In this document: piece by piece, positions 24,493 through 32,528 of the stretch
Position numbering within the stretch: position 1 is the stretch's first letter
How the letters are laid out: each line of letters opens with the position of its first letter
Source: Tepidiforma flava
GTDB taxonomy: Bacteria > Chloroflexota > Dehalococcoidia > Tepidiformales > Tepidiformaceae
DNA: 64,000 bases
Direction: 5' to 3'
Assembly (NCBI RefSeq): GCF_027594505.1
Contig: NZ_CP115149.1
Coordinates: 1,086,812 to 1,150,811, forward strand
The notes under the pieces: generated by a model
What the model was told of the DNA's origin: nothing
What the model saw: the letters and a program-made list of their open reading frames with translations, nothing else
Database searches by the model: none
Translations under genes and position numbers: made by a program

Positions 24493-24721
24493 GGCCGGGG
24501 TACTCCCTGGTGGTTGGCGCCGGTGTCGGGCGCGTGGTTCCACCGTGGATATCGGCAGACAGCTGCGGAACAGGAGGGTGTTTTTTCGCGCGCCCCGGGG
24601 GTTCCCCTAGGGAAGTGGGCGGGGCCCGGGCGGCCGGCGGGGCGGGGCCCGGGCGGCCGTTGCGGAGCGCCGCGCGGCGGCGCACGCTGGGGGCCATCAC
24701 CGCCCGGGAGGATTCGCGCAG

Positions 24722-25132
24722 ATGGCCGACGTGGAACCGCCGCCCGGGGCGCTCACCGGGAAGCGCCGCCACCGCCGCATCGCCTACCGCTGCGCCTTCG
24801 GCGAGCCGCTCGCCCACACCGGCGCCCCCTACCTCGTCGAAGGCGTCTACACCGACCGGGAGGGCGACCCCATCGGCCCGGTCTTCACGAACGAAGACCC
24901 GCCGGAGGAGTTCCTCGTCCTGCCGGATGAAGCGATTCCGCTCGTCCACGTCGAAGCGGCGCTCGACGCCGACCCGAGGGTCGCAAGCTACGAGCAGGTG
25001 GTCGGCCTGCTGTTCGACCCGCAGGAAGCGGTGCCGCCGGGCATCGAGGAGAACGGCGAGCGCTGGGAGAACGGCGAGCTGGTCGTCTACACCTTCGAAA
25101 CGGACGACGAGGCGCTCGAGGCGCAGTACTGA
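24722..25132 (+). CDS. hypothetical acidic protein
   Basis: A 136-residue soluble, strongly acidic protein; I do not recognise it. It begins MADVEPPPGALTGKRRHRRIAYRCAFGEPL and has a Pro- and Glu-rich middle with a region DPIGPVFTNEDPPEEFLVLPDEAIPL. GGGAGG lies 10 bases before the ATG. It ends 15 bases before the convergent phage-tail-like gene. Codon use matches its neighbours, so it looks like a genuine resident gene. Confidence 0.6.
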   Translation: MADVEPPPGALTGKRRHRRIAYRCAFGEPLAHTGAPYLVEGVYTDREGDPIGPVFTNEDPPEEFLVLPDEAIPLVHVEAALDADPRVASYEQVVGLLFDPQEAVPPGIEENGERWENGELVVYTFETDDEALEAQY

Positions 25133-25147
25133 GCGGCGGCGCGGCGC

Positions 25148-25357
25148 TCACCAAGCGGCGATGACGACGGCGTCCGCCGGGTGGCGGTGGTCGCCAGTGT
25201 CGATGAGCAGGCGGCGGCCGGGGACCATCTCGGCCGCCGGCAGCGCGCGGCTGACGGCAACGTTCTCGAAGACAGCGGCGGCCGAACCGTCGAGCCGGAC
25301 GGCGGCCGTCCAGCTGCCCGTATCGAAGGCGACGAGGCGGGCGCGGCGCAGGGCCAT
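25148..25357 (-). CDS. small protein coupled to tail-like gene
   Basis: A 69-residue, beta-rich protein starting MALRRARLVAFDTGSWTAAVRLDG. The ATG overlaps the TGA of the upstream 647-residue gene by one base (TGATG), so the two are coupled. Short beta proteins that pass through a line like AVRLDGS...VAVSRALPAAEMVPGRRLLI are often found after phage tail or baseplate genes, where they form OB-like or spike domains. That assignment is inference from context. Confidence 0.6.
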   Translation of the reverse strand: MALRRARLVAFDTGSWTAAVRLDGSAAAVFENVAVSRALPAAEMVPGRRLLIDTGDHRHPADAVVIAAW

Positions 25358-27300
25358 CAGTTCACCTCCCCAAGCGTGAGCGCGGTTTCGAACCCGCCCG
25401 GGCCGTACGCCGTTTCGATGCCGAGCGCGCGGTAGCGCGCGCTGCCGCCGGGCGCGAGCGGGTGGACGACGTCGACGACGTCGTACAGCTGGATGCCGGC
25501 GTGGAAGGGCAGCCGGGCGCGGGCGAGCGGCCGGCCCCGGCGGAGCCGCGCGAGCAGCCGGGCGGCATACGCCCCGGCGAGCGAATCGGAGGCGGCGCCG
25601 AGTTCGCGGCGGGGGACGAGGGCCGGCCCATCGCGCAAGAGCTCGCCGCCGCGGAACGCCTCGGCAGCGCGGTCCGGGCCCTGCACCCGGGTCCACGCGG
25701 GGAGCGCCCGCGCGGCCGGCTCGAAGGCGAGCAGCGGATGGCCGCCGGCGCCGAGCGCCCACGCTGCCGGGTCGGCCGGGCTGAGCCCGCAGATTTCGAG
25801 GCCCGATTCGGCGCGGAAGGCGTCGGCGGTCGGTTCGAGCAGGCGGAGCGCCGCCGGGAGCGCGGCCTCCCCGGCCTGGATGGCGACGGCGGCCGTCTCG
25901 GTCGTCCACGCGCCGGACGGCGGCAGGTCGGCGGCGCTGGCCACGGGGATGCCGGCCCGGGCGGCGAGGGCGGTGAGCAGTTCGCCGCGGGTGCTGCCGG
26001 GCGGCGGCTGCCAGGTGGCCGGGGCGCGGTAGGCCGCGAGCCGCTCCCACGGCCCGGCGATGCGGAGGACGGCCGTCTCCACGCCGCGCGCCCGGCGCCG
26101 CTCGACCGCTTCGACCGCGCCGCGGAAGGCGGGGCCGTACTCCGGTGCGCCGCCGGGGCCGGAGCAGTAGCCGAGGCTCACTTCCACGCCGGCGCCCGGC
26201 GCGAGGAGCGGTTCGCTGCCGGCCAGCCCCGCCGGGTCGGCGAGCTCGGCCAGCGCGCGGGAGACCGCCGGCCCGTCGGCCCGCCGGAACCGGCGCAGCA
26301 GGGCGGAGACGTCCAGCTCGTCGGCGAGCGGCGCGGCCTGGACTGCGCCGACGCGCGCGGCAAGGAGGACGTCCCCATCGGCGGCGAGCGCGAGGCCGAA
26401 GGGCGCGCCAGCGGCGAACGGCACCGGTTCGCTCCAGGGCGCGAGCGTGCCCGAAACGGCCTGCGCGAGCAGCGCGCGGGAGCCCGCGACCGGCGCAGCG
26501 CGCACTTCGCGGAAGGCGGCGACAGCCTGCCCCGCCCAGACGATGGCCGGCCGGTCGAACGTGATGCCGGAGGCCGCATCAGCGGCGGCCGCCACCCGGG
26601 GGCCGAACCAGGCGTTCGCCGGCAGCCCGCCGTCGCCCATCACGTGGGCCGCCGCGAGGGCGGCGCCGCTCCCGGGCGCGGTGCCGGTGACGAGCAGGTG
26701 GAAGTCGCCTGCGGCGTGGACCGCGGCGAGGCCGCTGACGGCCGCCCAGCTGCCGGCCATCGTCCAGGTGGTGCCGCTGGCGGCCCAGGTGCCGCCCGTC
26801 CGGCGGAGCCGCTTCACCGCCGGGGTCGCGCCCAGGCTGTAGAAGGCGCAGAGATTGCCGTTCGAGGCGCGGCCGGCGAGGGCGAGGCTGCCGATGGGCA
26901 CCGCCTCGGTCACGCGGGTCGCCGGCGCGGTCCAGGTCAGGCCGTCGTCGAAGGAGTGGATGGTGCGGAGCGCGGCGCCGTCGGCGAAGGCGGCGGCGAT
27001 TTCGCCCGGCACGGCGGCGGCGGCGACGGGCGCGCCGGCGGGCAGGCTGGCGAGGACGCCCGACCACGGGCCCCCGTCCCGCCGGGCGCGGAGGCTGCCG
27101 CCGTCGTTGACCAGCTGGATGCGGGTGCCGGCGGCGGTGACGGCGAGGGCGTGCGGGGCTTCGCTGCCCGGCAGCGCGGCCGGCGGCCCGAAGGCGAGCA
27201 GCGGCACGCCCGCCCGGCGGCGGGAGAGGAGGACGCGGACCGCGGGCCGGCGGCGCGCCGCGGCCTGGTGGGCGAGGAGGGAGGGAGTGAGGGTTCGCAT
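25357..27300 (-). CDS. phage-tail-like protein with N-terminal propeller-like region
   Basis: A 647-residue protein. The first 330 residues are Ala/Gly-rich with repeated W-x-x-P and G-x-x-A units such as TIHSFDDGLTWTAP (about 109-122), an Asp-box-like sequence of sialidase propellers. The last 320 residues contain CSGPGGAPEYGPAFRGAVEAVERR and GGELLRDGPALVPRRELGAASDSLAGAYAARLLARLRRG, similar in pattern to phage tail or baseplate hub proteins. No signal peptide is visible. It may be a domesticated tail component; other tail genes are absent. The ATG at 27300 is preferred to one at 27327. Confidence 0.5.
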   Translation of the reverse strand: MRTLTPSLLAHQAAARRRPAVRVLLSRRRAGVPLLAFGPPAALPGSEAPHALAVTAAGTRIQLVNDGGSLRARRDGGPWSGVLASLPAGAPVAAAAVPGEIAAAFADGAALRTIHSFDDGLTWTAPATRVTEAVPIGSLALAGRASNGNLCAFYSLGATPAVKRLRRTGGTWAASGTTWTMAGSWAAVSGLAAVHAAGDFHLLVTGTAPGSGAALAAAHVMGDGGLPANAWFGPRVAAAADAASGITFDRPAIVWAGQAVAAFREVRAAPVAGSRALLAQAVSGTLAPWSEPVPFAAGAPFGLALAADGDVLLAARVGAVQAAPLADELDVSALLRRFRRADGPAVSRALAELADPAGLAGSEPLLAPGAGVEVSLGYCSGPGGAPEYGPAFRGAVEAVERRRARGVETAVLRIAGPWERLAAYRAPATWQPPPGSTRGELLTALAARAGIPVASAADLPPSGAWTTETAAVAIQAGEAALPAALRLLEPTADAFRAESGLEICGLSPADPAAWALGAGGHPLLAFEPAARALPAWTRVQGPDRAAEAFRGGELLRDGPALVPRRELGAASDSLAGAYAARLLARLRRGRPLARARLPFHAGIQLYDVVDVVHPLAPGGSARYRALGIETAYGPGGFETALTLGEVN

Positions 27301-27355
27301 GCCGCCACCGTGGCGCGGCGGGACCACAGCTCCGAGCGGCGGCTGACGCTCGCGG

Positions 27356-28744
27356 TCAGTGGCCGGCGGCCCGGGCGCGCGCCGCCTCGAGGCCGGTATC
27401 GTGCGAGGCCGAGGGCGCAGCGAGCAGCAGGTAGAGCGAGCCGATCACACCTGCGATGAGCGAGGCGGCGAGGATGCCGATCTTCGCCTCGTCGAGGTGC
27501 GACGGGTCGTCGAAGCTGAGGCCGGCAATGAAGAGCGCCACCGTGAAGCCGATGCCGGCGATCATCCCGGCGCCGAGCACCTGCCGGAAGCCGGTGTTCG
27601 CCGGGAGCTGCGCGAGCCCGAGCCGGACGCACAGCCAGCTCGTGAGGAAGATGCCGATCGGCTTGCCGAAGACGAGGCCGAAGGCGACGCCGAGCGTCAC
27701 CGGGCTGGAGGCGGCGTTGCGGAGCATCTCGCCCGTCACCGGCACGCCGGCGTTGGCGATCGCGAAGATGGGCACGATGAGGTACGCGGTCCACGGCGCG
27801 AGCCGGTGCTCCAGCCGGTCGAGCGGGCTCTCCATCCCGCTGGCGAGGTCCTCCATCTGGGCGAGCGCCTGCTGCATCCGCTCGTGGTCGCCGTCCGCGC
27901 GGGCGAGGGCGTACTCGGTGCGCAGGCGGTCCATCGCGGCGTCGAAATCCTCGTCCGTGTAGTACGGCCGGGAGGGGGTGAGCATCGCGAGGATGACCCC
28001 GGCGATCGTCGCGTGGATGCCGGACTTCAGCATCGCGGCCCAGAAGAGCACGCCGAGGAAGAAGTAGACGCCGATAGCGCGGACGCCGCCCCGGTTGAGG
28101 ACGAACATGACGGTGAGCAGGAGGGCGGCCCAGCCGAGCGCCTCGAGCGAGAGCGACTCGGTGTAGAAGACGGCGATGACGATGATGCCGCCGAGGTCAT
28201 CGGCGACGGCGAGGGCGAGGAGGAAGACCTTGAGCGGCGGCGGCACCCGCTTGCCGAGGAGGGTGAGGACGCCGACGGCGAAGGCGATGTCCGTCGCCAT
28301 CGGGATGCCCCAGCCGTGGGCCGTCTCCGTGCCGGCGTTGAAGGCGGTGTAGATGAGCGCCGGGCCGAGCATGCCGCCGAGCGCGGCGGCGACGGGCAGG
28401 ATCGCCCGGCGCGGGCTCGAGAGTTCGCCCGAGACCAGCTCGCGCTTGATTTCGAGGCCGACGACGAAGAAGAACAGCACCATCAGGCCGTCGTTCACCG
28501 CGTGGCCGAGGTGCTGGTGGATTTCGAACAGGTGGAGGTCGAGCGCGAGCTCCGTTTCCCAGAGGTCGTAGTAGCTCTGGTCCCAGGGGGAGTTCACCCA
28601 GGCGAGGGCGATGATGGCGCCGACGAGGAGGACGATGCCGCCAGACGCCTCGATAGCGGCAAAGCGCTGGGCAGGACGCACGAACCGCCGGACAACGAAA
28701 CGGCGGCCATGGCCGCCGATGAGGGTATCGAGGGCGCGCAACAC
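27356..28744 (-). CDS. nhaA: Na+/H+ antiporter NhaA
   Basis: A 462-residue antiporter, longer than the E. coli protein, partly owing to a hydrophilic loop of about 70 residues (about 255-320, DDEDFDAAMDRLRTEYALARADGDHERM) in the middle. The ion-binding Asp pair lies in the block MATDIAFAVGVLTLLGKRVP followed by LALAVADDLGGIIVIAVFYT. Also present is VLFFFVVGLEIKRELVSGEL. It exports Na+ in exchange for protons at the cell membrane. The GTG follows a TACGCT box by 9 bases, which suggests a leaderless message; a divergent glycosyltransferase gene starts 112 bases away. Confidence 0.92.
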   Translation of the reverse strand: MLRALDTLIGGHGRRFVVRRFVRPAQRFAAIEASGGIVLLVGAIIALAWVNSPWDQSYYDLWETELALDLHLFEIHQHLGHAVNDGLMVLFFFVVGLEIKRELVSGELSSPRRAILPVAAALGGMLGPALIYTAFNAGTETAHGWGIPMATDIAFAVGVLTLLGKRVPPPLKVFLLALAVADDLGGIIVIAVFYTESLSLEALGWAALLLTVMFVLNRGGVRAIGVYFFLGVLFWAAMLKSGIHATIAGVILAMLTPSRPYYTDEDFDAAMDRLRTEYALARADGDHERMQQALAQMEDLASGMESPLDRLEHRLAPWTAYLIVPIFAIANAGVPVTGEMLRNAASSPVTLGVAFGLVFGKPIGIFLTSWLCVRLGLAQLPANTGFRQVLGAGMIAGIGFTVALFIAGLSFDDPSHLDEAKIGILAASLIAGVIGSLYLLLAAPSASHDTGLEAARARAAGH

Positions 28745-28753
28745 GTCGCCCGT

Positions 28754-28759
28754 AGCGTA
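28754..28759 (-). promoter_or_regulatory. -10 box TACGCT of leaderless nhaA
   Basis: TACGCT on the minus strand, 9 bases before the GTG of nhaA. It shares the spacer with the plus-strand promoter at 28842. Confidence 0.45.
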
Positions 28760-28841
28760 GATCGGCGAAGCTTGCGGTCAATTGGGGCCGAACCGGTCCC
28801 GCATGGGCAGGCGCGCGCTTCCGCGTGGCAGGGGCGGGCCG

Positions 28842-28847
28842 TACCAT
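28842..28847 (+). promoter_or_regulatory. -10 box TACCAT of leaderless glycosyltransferase gene
   Basis: TACCAT then 8 bases and the ATG at 28856. No SD-like sequence lies between. Confidence 0.45.
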
Positions 28848-28855
28848 CGGCGGCC

Positions 28856-30250
28856 ATGGGGCCGCGCATCCTCATCCTCGCCCGGGGCTACCTCGGCAGC
28901 CACATGTCGGCGCCGGGCATCCGCGCCACCGCGCAGGCGCGCGTGCTCGCCGAGCACGTGCCCGGCGCGCAGGTCACCCTCGCCGGCCCGAACGAGGATG
29001 CCGAACAGCCGGCCGACGGCGCCTACCGGGTGACCCGCTGGAGCGCGCGGAACCTGCTCCAGCTGGCCGCATCGCACGACATCATCATCAGCTCGATGCT
29101 GCCGCCCCACATCGCCGTCTTCTACCCGTGGAAGCGGTACGTGGTGGACCTCTTCTCGCAGTACGCGATGGAGTGGATGGAGGTGGGGATGCAGCACTAC
29201 GAGGGCCGCCATCGCGACGCCTGGGCCGAACGGACGCGGGCGGTGCTCGGCATGCAGCTCACGCTCGCCGACTTCATCCTCACCTGCAACGAACGGCAGC
29301 GCGACAGCTACATCGGCATGATGACGTCGCTCGGGCTCATTTCGCCGCGGGTGTACGAGGCCGACCCGACGCTCCGGCGGTACATCGATTCGGCGCCCCA
29401 CGGCATCCGGCCGGAGCTCCCCGTGCCGGGAAAGCGGGTGCTGCGCGGCGTGCGGCCCGGCTTCGGCGAAACCGACCGCATCATCCTCTGGAACGGCGGC
29501 ATCATCCAGTGGTACGACCCGGCGACGCTCATCGAGGCGCTCCGGCTGCTCGGCCGGGACGATATCAAGCTGCTCTTTCTCGGCGCCGCCTACCCGGGCA
29601 TCAAGGAGCTCGGCAAGGGCGTCCGCTTCCAGGATGCGAAGGCGATCGCGGCGCGCAACGGCCAGCTCAACCGGACGATCTTCTTCGAAGAGGGCTGGGT
29701 CTCCCACGAAGAGGCGAAGCAGTACGTGCTCGAGGCCGACATCTCCGCCTGCACCTACTTCGACAACATGGAGACGCGCTACAGCCACCGCACCCGGTTC
29801 GTCGACCTGATCTGGGGCGAGCTGCCGTTCATCTGCACGCACGGCGACGTGCTGGCGGAGGAGGTGGCGCAGGAGGGCTGGGGGCTCGTGGTGCCGGAGG
29901 GCGACGCGCCGGCGCTGGCGCGCGCCATCGAGAAGCTGCTGGATGACCGGGAGTTCCACGCCCGCTGCAAGGCGAACCTCGCCGCCGCCCGGCCGCGGCT
30001 CCAGTGGAGCGCCACGATGCAGCCGCTCATCCGCTTCTGCCGGGAGGAGGGCGAGCCGGTTTCGCCGAAGTGGGAGCGGGTGCCCGGGCTGGCGCAGCGG
30101 CTCGCTGTCTACACCGCCCGGCGGGCCGTGTTCAACCGGTACGACGCGGCGCTGAAGCGGCGCTCCGAGCGGCGCGAGGCCGCCGAGAAGAAGGAGCGCC
30201 TGCGGCAGGAGCGGCTGGCGCGGCTCGGCGCCGGGAGCGCGGCGAAGTGA
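28856..30250 (+). CDS. glycosyltransferase family 4-like protein
   Basis: A 464-residue GT-B-type protein. The N-terminal Rossmann half starts PRILILARGYLGSHMSAPGIRATAQARVL with the glycine loop that binds the acceptor, and the C-terminal half holds ILWNGGIIQWYDPATLIEAL (about 203-222), the usual start of the donor domain, and a late Glu block (YLEADISACTYF). It resembles the next gene over its whole length, including MQLTLADFI. Such proteins add sugars to lipids or surface polysaccharide. The ATG is set by a TACCAT box 8 bases upstream. The C-terminal tail (about 425-464) is a charged helix. Confidence 0.8.
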   Translation: MGPRILILARGYLGSHMSAPGIRATAQARVLAEHVPGAQVTLAGPNEDAEQPADGAYRVTRWSARNLLQLAASHDIIISSMLPPHIAVFYPWKRYVVDLFSQYAMEWMEVGMQHYEGRHRDAWAERTRAVLGMQLTLADFILTCNERQRDSYIGMMTSLGLISPRVYEADPTLRRYIDSAPHGIRPELPVPGKRVLRGVRPGFGETDRIILWNGGIIQWYDPATLIEALRLLGRDDIKLLFLGAAYPGIKELGKGVRFQDAKAIAARNGQLNRTIFFEEGWVSHEEAKQYVLEADISACTYFDNMETRYSHRTRFVDLIWGELPFICTHGDVLAEEVAQEGWGLVVPEGDAPALARAIEKLLDDREFHARCKANLAAARPRLQWSATMQPLIRFCREEGEPVSPKWERVPGLAQRLAVYTARRAVFNRYDAALKRRSERREAAEKKERLRQERLARLGAGSAAK

Positions 30251-31554
30251 GAATCCTCGTCCTTTCGCGGGCTGTGATCGGGCCGCAGATGGCCTCGCCC
30301 GGGGTGCGGGCGTACCAGCTCGCCGGCGCGCTCGGCCGCGCCCTGCCCGGCGCCGAGATCACGCTCGCGGTGCCGGGCGACCGGGGCGAGGTCGCGCCCC
30401 CCGCCCGCAACGTCGGCATCCGGCGGTATTACAGCAACAGCGAGGCGCTCTTCCTCGCCCGCCAGCATGACGTGACCGTCTCGCGGAACTTCCCGCCCCA
30501 GTTCGTCCAGCTGATGGGGAAGACGCGGCTCGCGCTCGACGCCTTCACCCCGCTCTTCATCGAATGGATGGAGCTTTCGCAGCGCGACATCCTGCCGAAG
30601 TGGCGGCGGACGTGGATGGCCTCGAACCGCTGGTACCTGAACATGCAGCTCACGCTGGCGGACTTCATCTTCTGCGCGGACGACCGCCAGCGCGACCTCT
30701 GGATCGGGATGATGATGGCGCTCGACCTCGTGCCGCCGTCGGTCTACGCGCGCGACCCGTCGCTGCGGCGGTACATCGACGTGGTGCCCTACGGCGTGCC
30801 GCAGCAGCCGCTCCGGCCGGCGGGGCCGGCGCTCAAAGGCGTGATGCCGGGCATCGCACCCGCCGACCGGGCGCTCCTCTGGAACGGCGGCATCACGGAA
30901 TGGAACGACACGGAGACGCTGCTGCGGGCGATGGCCCGGCTCGGCGGCCGCCGGCCGGAGGTGAAGCTCGTCTTCATGGGCATCAACCACCCGGATTTCG
31001 CCTTCGGCCCGAACGCGGGCGTCACCCGGCGGACGATCGAGCTGGCGGAAGAGCTCGGGCTCAAGGACCGGACGGTCTTCTTCCTCGAAGGCTGGGTGCC
31101 CTACGCCGAAATCGACAGCTACCTCGCGGAGGCGGACGCCAGCGTCTGCCTCGGCTACGAAAACCTCGAAGCGCGGTTCGCCTTCCGGACGCGGTACGTC
31201 GACCTCTTCCGGGCGCGGGTGCCGCTGGTCTGCACGCGCGGCGATGTGCTGGCGGAGCGGGTGGAGCGGGAGCCGCTCGGCATCACGGTGCCGGAGCGGG
31301 ACGCCGACGCGGTGGCGGCCGGCATCGAGCGGCTGCTGGATGACGCTGCCTTCCGCGAAACCTGCCGCGCGAACCTCGCCCGCATCGGCGCGGAACTCTC
31401 GTGGGATGCGGCGGTGCAGCCGCTGGCCGACTTCTGCGCGCGGCGGGAGAGCGTCGCGCTGCCGGCGCGGCAGCGGCAGCTGCGGGCCGCTTTCCGGGGC
31501 GGCGTCTACGTCGCGCTCAAGAAGGCCTGCAAGAGCCCGCCGCTCCACCTGTAG
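30247..31554 (+). CDS. glycosyltransferase family 4-like protein, paralog
   Basis: A 435-residue GT-B-type protein. It starts at a GTG that overlaps the TGA of the preceding gene (GTGA) and reads MRILVLSRAVIGPQMASPGVRAYQLAGAL, parallel to its neighbour. The shared segments MQLTLADFI, YIDVVPYGVP and ILLWNGGITEWNDTETLLRAM show an old tandem duplication. The donor half includes a Glu-containing block (YLAEADASVCLGYENLEARF). Because of the start overlap the two are co-translated and probably act in one glycan pathway; no polymerase or flippase gene is nearby. Confidence 0.8.
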   Translation: MRILVLSRAVIGPQMASPGVRAYQLAGALGRALPGAEITLAVPGDRGEVAPPARNVGIRRYYSNSEALFLARQHDVTVSRNFPPQFVQLMGKTRLALDAFTPLFIEWMELSQRDILPKWRRTWMASNRWYLNMQLTLADFIFCADDRQRDLWIGMMMALDLVPPSVYARDPSLRRYIDVVPYGVPQQPLRPAGPALKGVMPGIAPADRALLWNGGITEWNDTETLLRAMARLGGRRPEVKLVFMGINHPDFAFGPNAGVTRRTIELAEELGLKDRTVFFLEGWVPYAEIDSYLAEADASVCLGYENLEARFAFRTRYVDLFRARVPLVCTRGDVLAERVEREPLGITVPERDADAVAAGIERLLDDAAFRETCRANLARIGAELSWDAAVQPLADFCARRESVALPARQRQLRAAFRGGVYVALKKACKSPPLHL

Positions 31555-31678
31555 CCCGGGAGCGGCTTCGCCGGGGGCCGGGCCGCCCGCACCGGCCCGC
31601 GGCCGCGCGGGGAGGGAACGCGGTTGGAGGGGAGCGCCGCGCTCCGCAGGCCCCGCGCCCGCACGCGCGGCGGTTCGG

Positions 31679-32305
31679 TCAGGGGGCGCGGACGATCGGC
31701 ACGCGGGCAGCGCGGGCCTCCGCGTACCGCTTCGCCACGTCCTCCCAGTTGATGATGTTCCAGACGGCCTTCACGAAATCCGCGCGGGCGTTCCGGTACT
31801 GCAGGTAGTAGGCGTGCTCCCAGGCATCGATCACGAGGATCGGCGTCGAGGCGTTGGCGATGTTCGACTGGTGGTCGTAGACCTGTTCGATGACGAGGCG
31901 GTCGGAGACGGGTTCATAGGCGAGCACGCCCCAGCCGGAGCCCTGCACGCTGTTCGTGGTGTTCGACAGCTGTTTCATGAAGGCGTCGAAGCTGCCGAAA
32001 TCCCGGTCGATCGCCTGGCGCAGCTCGCCCGCCGGCTCGTCGCCGCCGTGCGGGCTCAGGTTGTTCCAGAAAATCGAATGCAGGATATGGCCGGAGAGGT
32101 GGAAGGCGAGGTTCTTCGCCAGCATGTTGACGGTCGAGAAGTCTTCCTTCGCGCGGGCCTCTTCGAGCTTCTCGAGGGTGGCGTTCGCCCCGGCCACGTA
32201 GGCGGCGTGGTGGCGGGCATGGTGGAGCTCCATGATTTCGCCGCTGATGTGGGGCTGCAGCGCGCCGTAGTCGTAGGCCAGGTCGGGAAGGGTATACGTC
32301 GGCAA
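31679..32305 (-). CDS. sodA: superoxide dismutase, Fe/Mn family
   Basis: A 208-residue superoxide dismutase, normal length for the family. Metal ligands are His in the [10 protein letters not shown] block (about 26), His in [13 protein letters not shown] (about 75), and Asp and His in [13 protein letters not shown] (about 162-166). The LSPHGG segment after the second His leans toward Mn, but metal choice is uncertain. The start is a TTG, since GGAGG stands 8 bases upstream and the protein begins (M)[15 protein letters not shown] as in other members. The cellular role is removal of superoxide in the cytoplasm. Confidence 0.9.
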   Translation of the reverse strand: MPTYTLPDLAYDYGALQPHISGEIMELHHARHHAAYVAGANATLEKLEEARAKEDFSTVNMLAKNLAFHLSGHILHSIFWNNLSPHGGDEPAGELRQAIDRDFGSFDAFMKQLSNTTNSVQGSGWGVLAYEPVSDRLVIEQVYDHQSNIANASTPILVIDAWEHAYYLQYRNARADFVKAVWNIINWEDVAKRYAEARAARVPIVRAP

Positions 32306-32398
32306 GGCCGGTGCCTCCTTCGCAGGGTTCGGCCTGCCCGCCGCCGGGCACTCGCACCAGCCCAGGAGGACCGACGACGGCGGCGGGCGGGCACCCGT

Positions 32399-32431
32399 AG
32401 TCTGGCCCCTTCCGCAGTTATTTGCAACTGC
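32399..32431 (-). promoter_or_regulatory. SOD promoter with palindrome GCAGTT-N6-AACTGC
   Basis: On the minus strand TTGCAA (32422-32427) is followed by 17 bases and CAGACT (32399-32404). The inverted repeat GCAGTT and AACTGC (32414-32431) covers the -35 box. The leader of about 85 bases that follows includes a strong GC stem, CCCGCCGCC with GGCGGCGGG. Such a layout suggests redox or metal control of the enzyme. Confidence 0.5.
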
Positions 32432-32528
32432 ATTTCTTTGCATCAAGCCGCCGGCGGCCGCGCACGCTGCAGCCGGGGGGAGCGCGGCGTCCGCTCCCCC
32501 CGGCCTCCTCCGCCCCGCTGCCGCGGGC

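Noticed and set aside
25462..27459. Long plus-strand frame opposite the tail-like gene
   Set aside because: Shadow frame caused by high GC third positions. The minus strand has the domain-like content and a coupled downstream gene.
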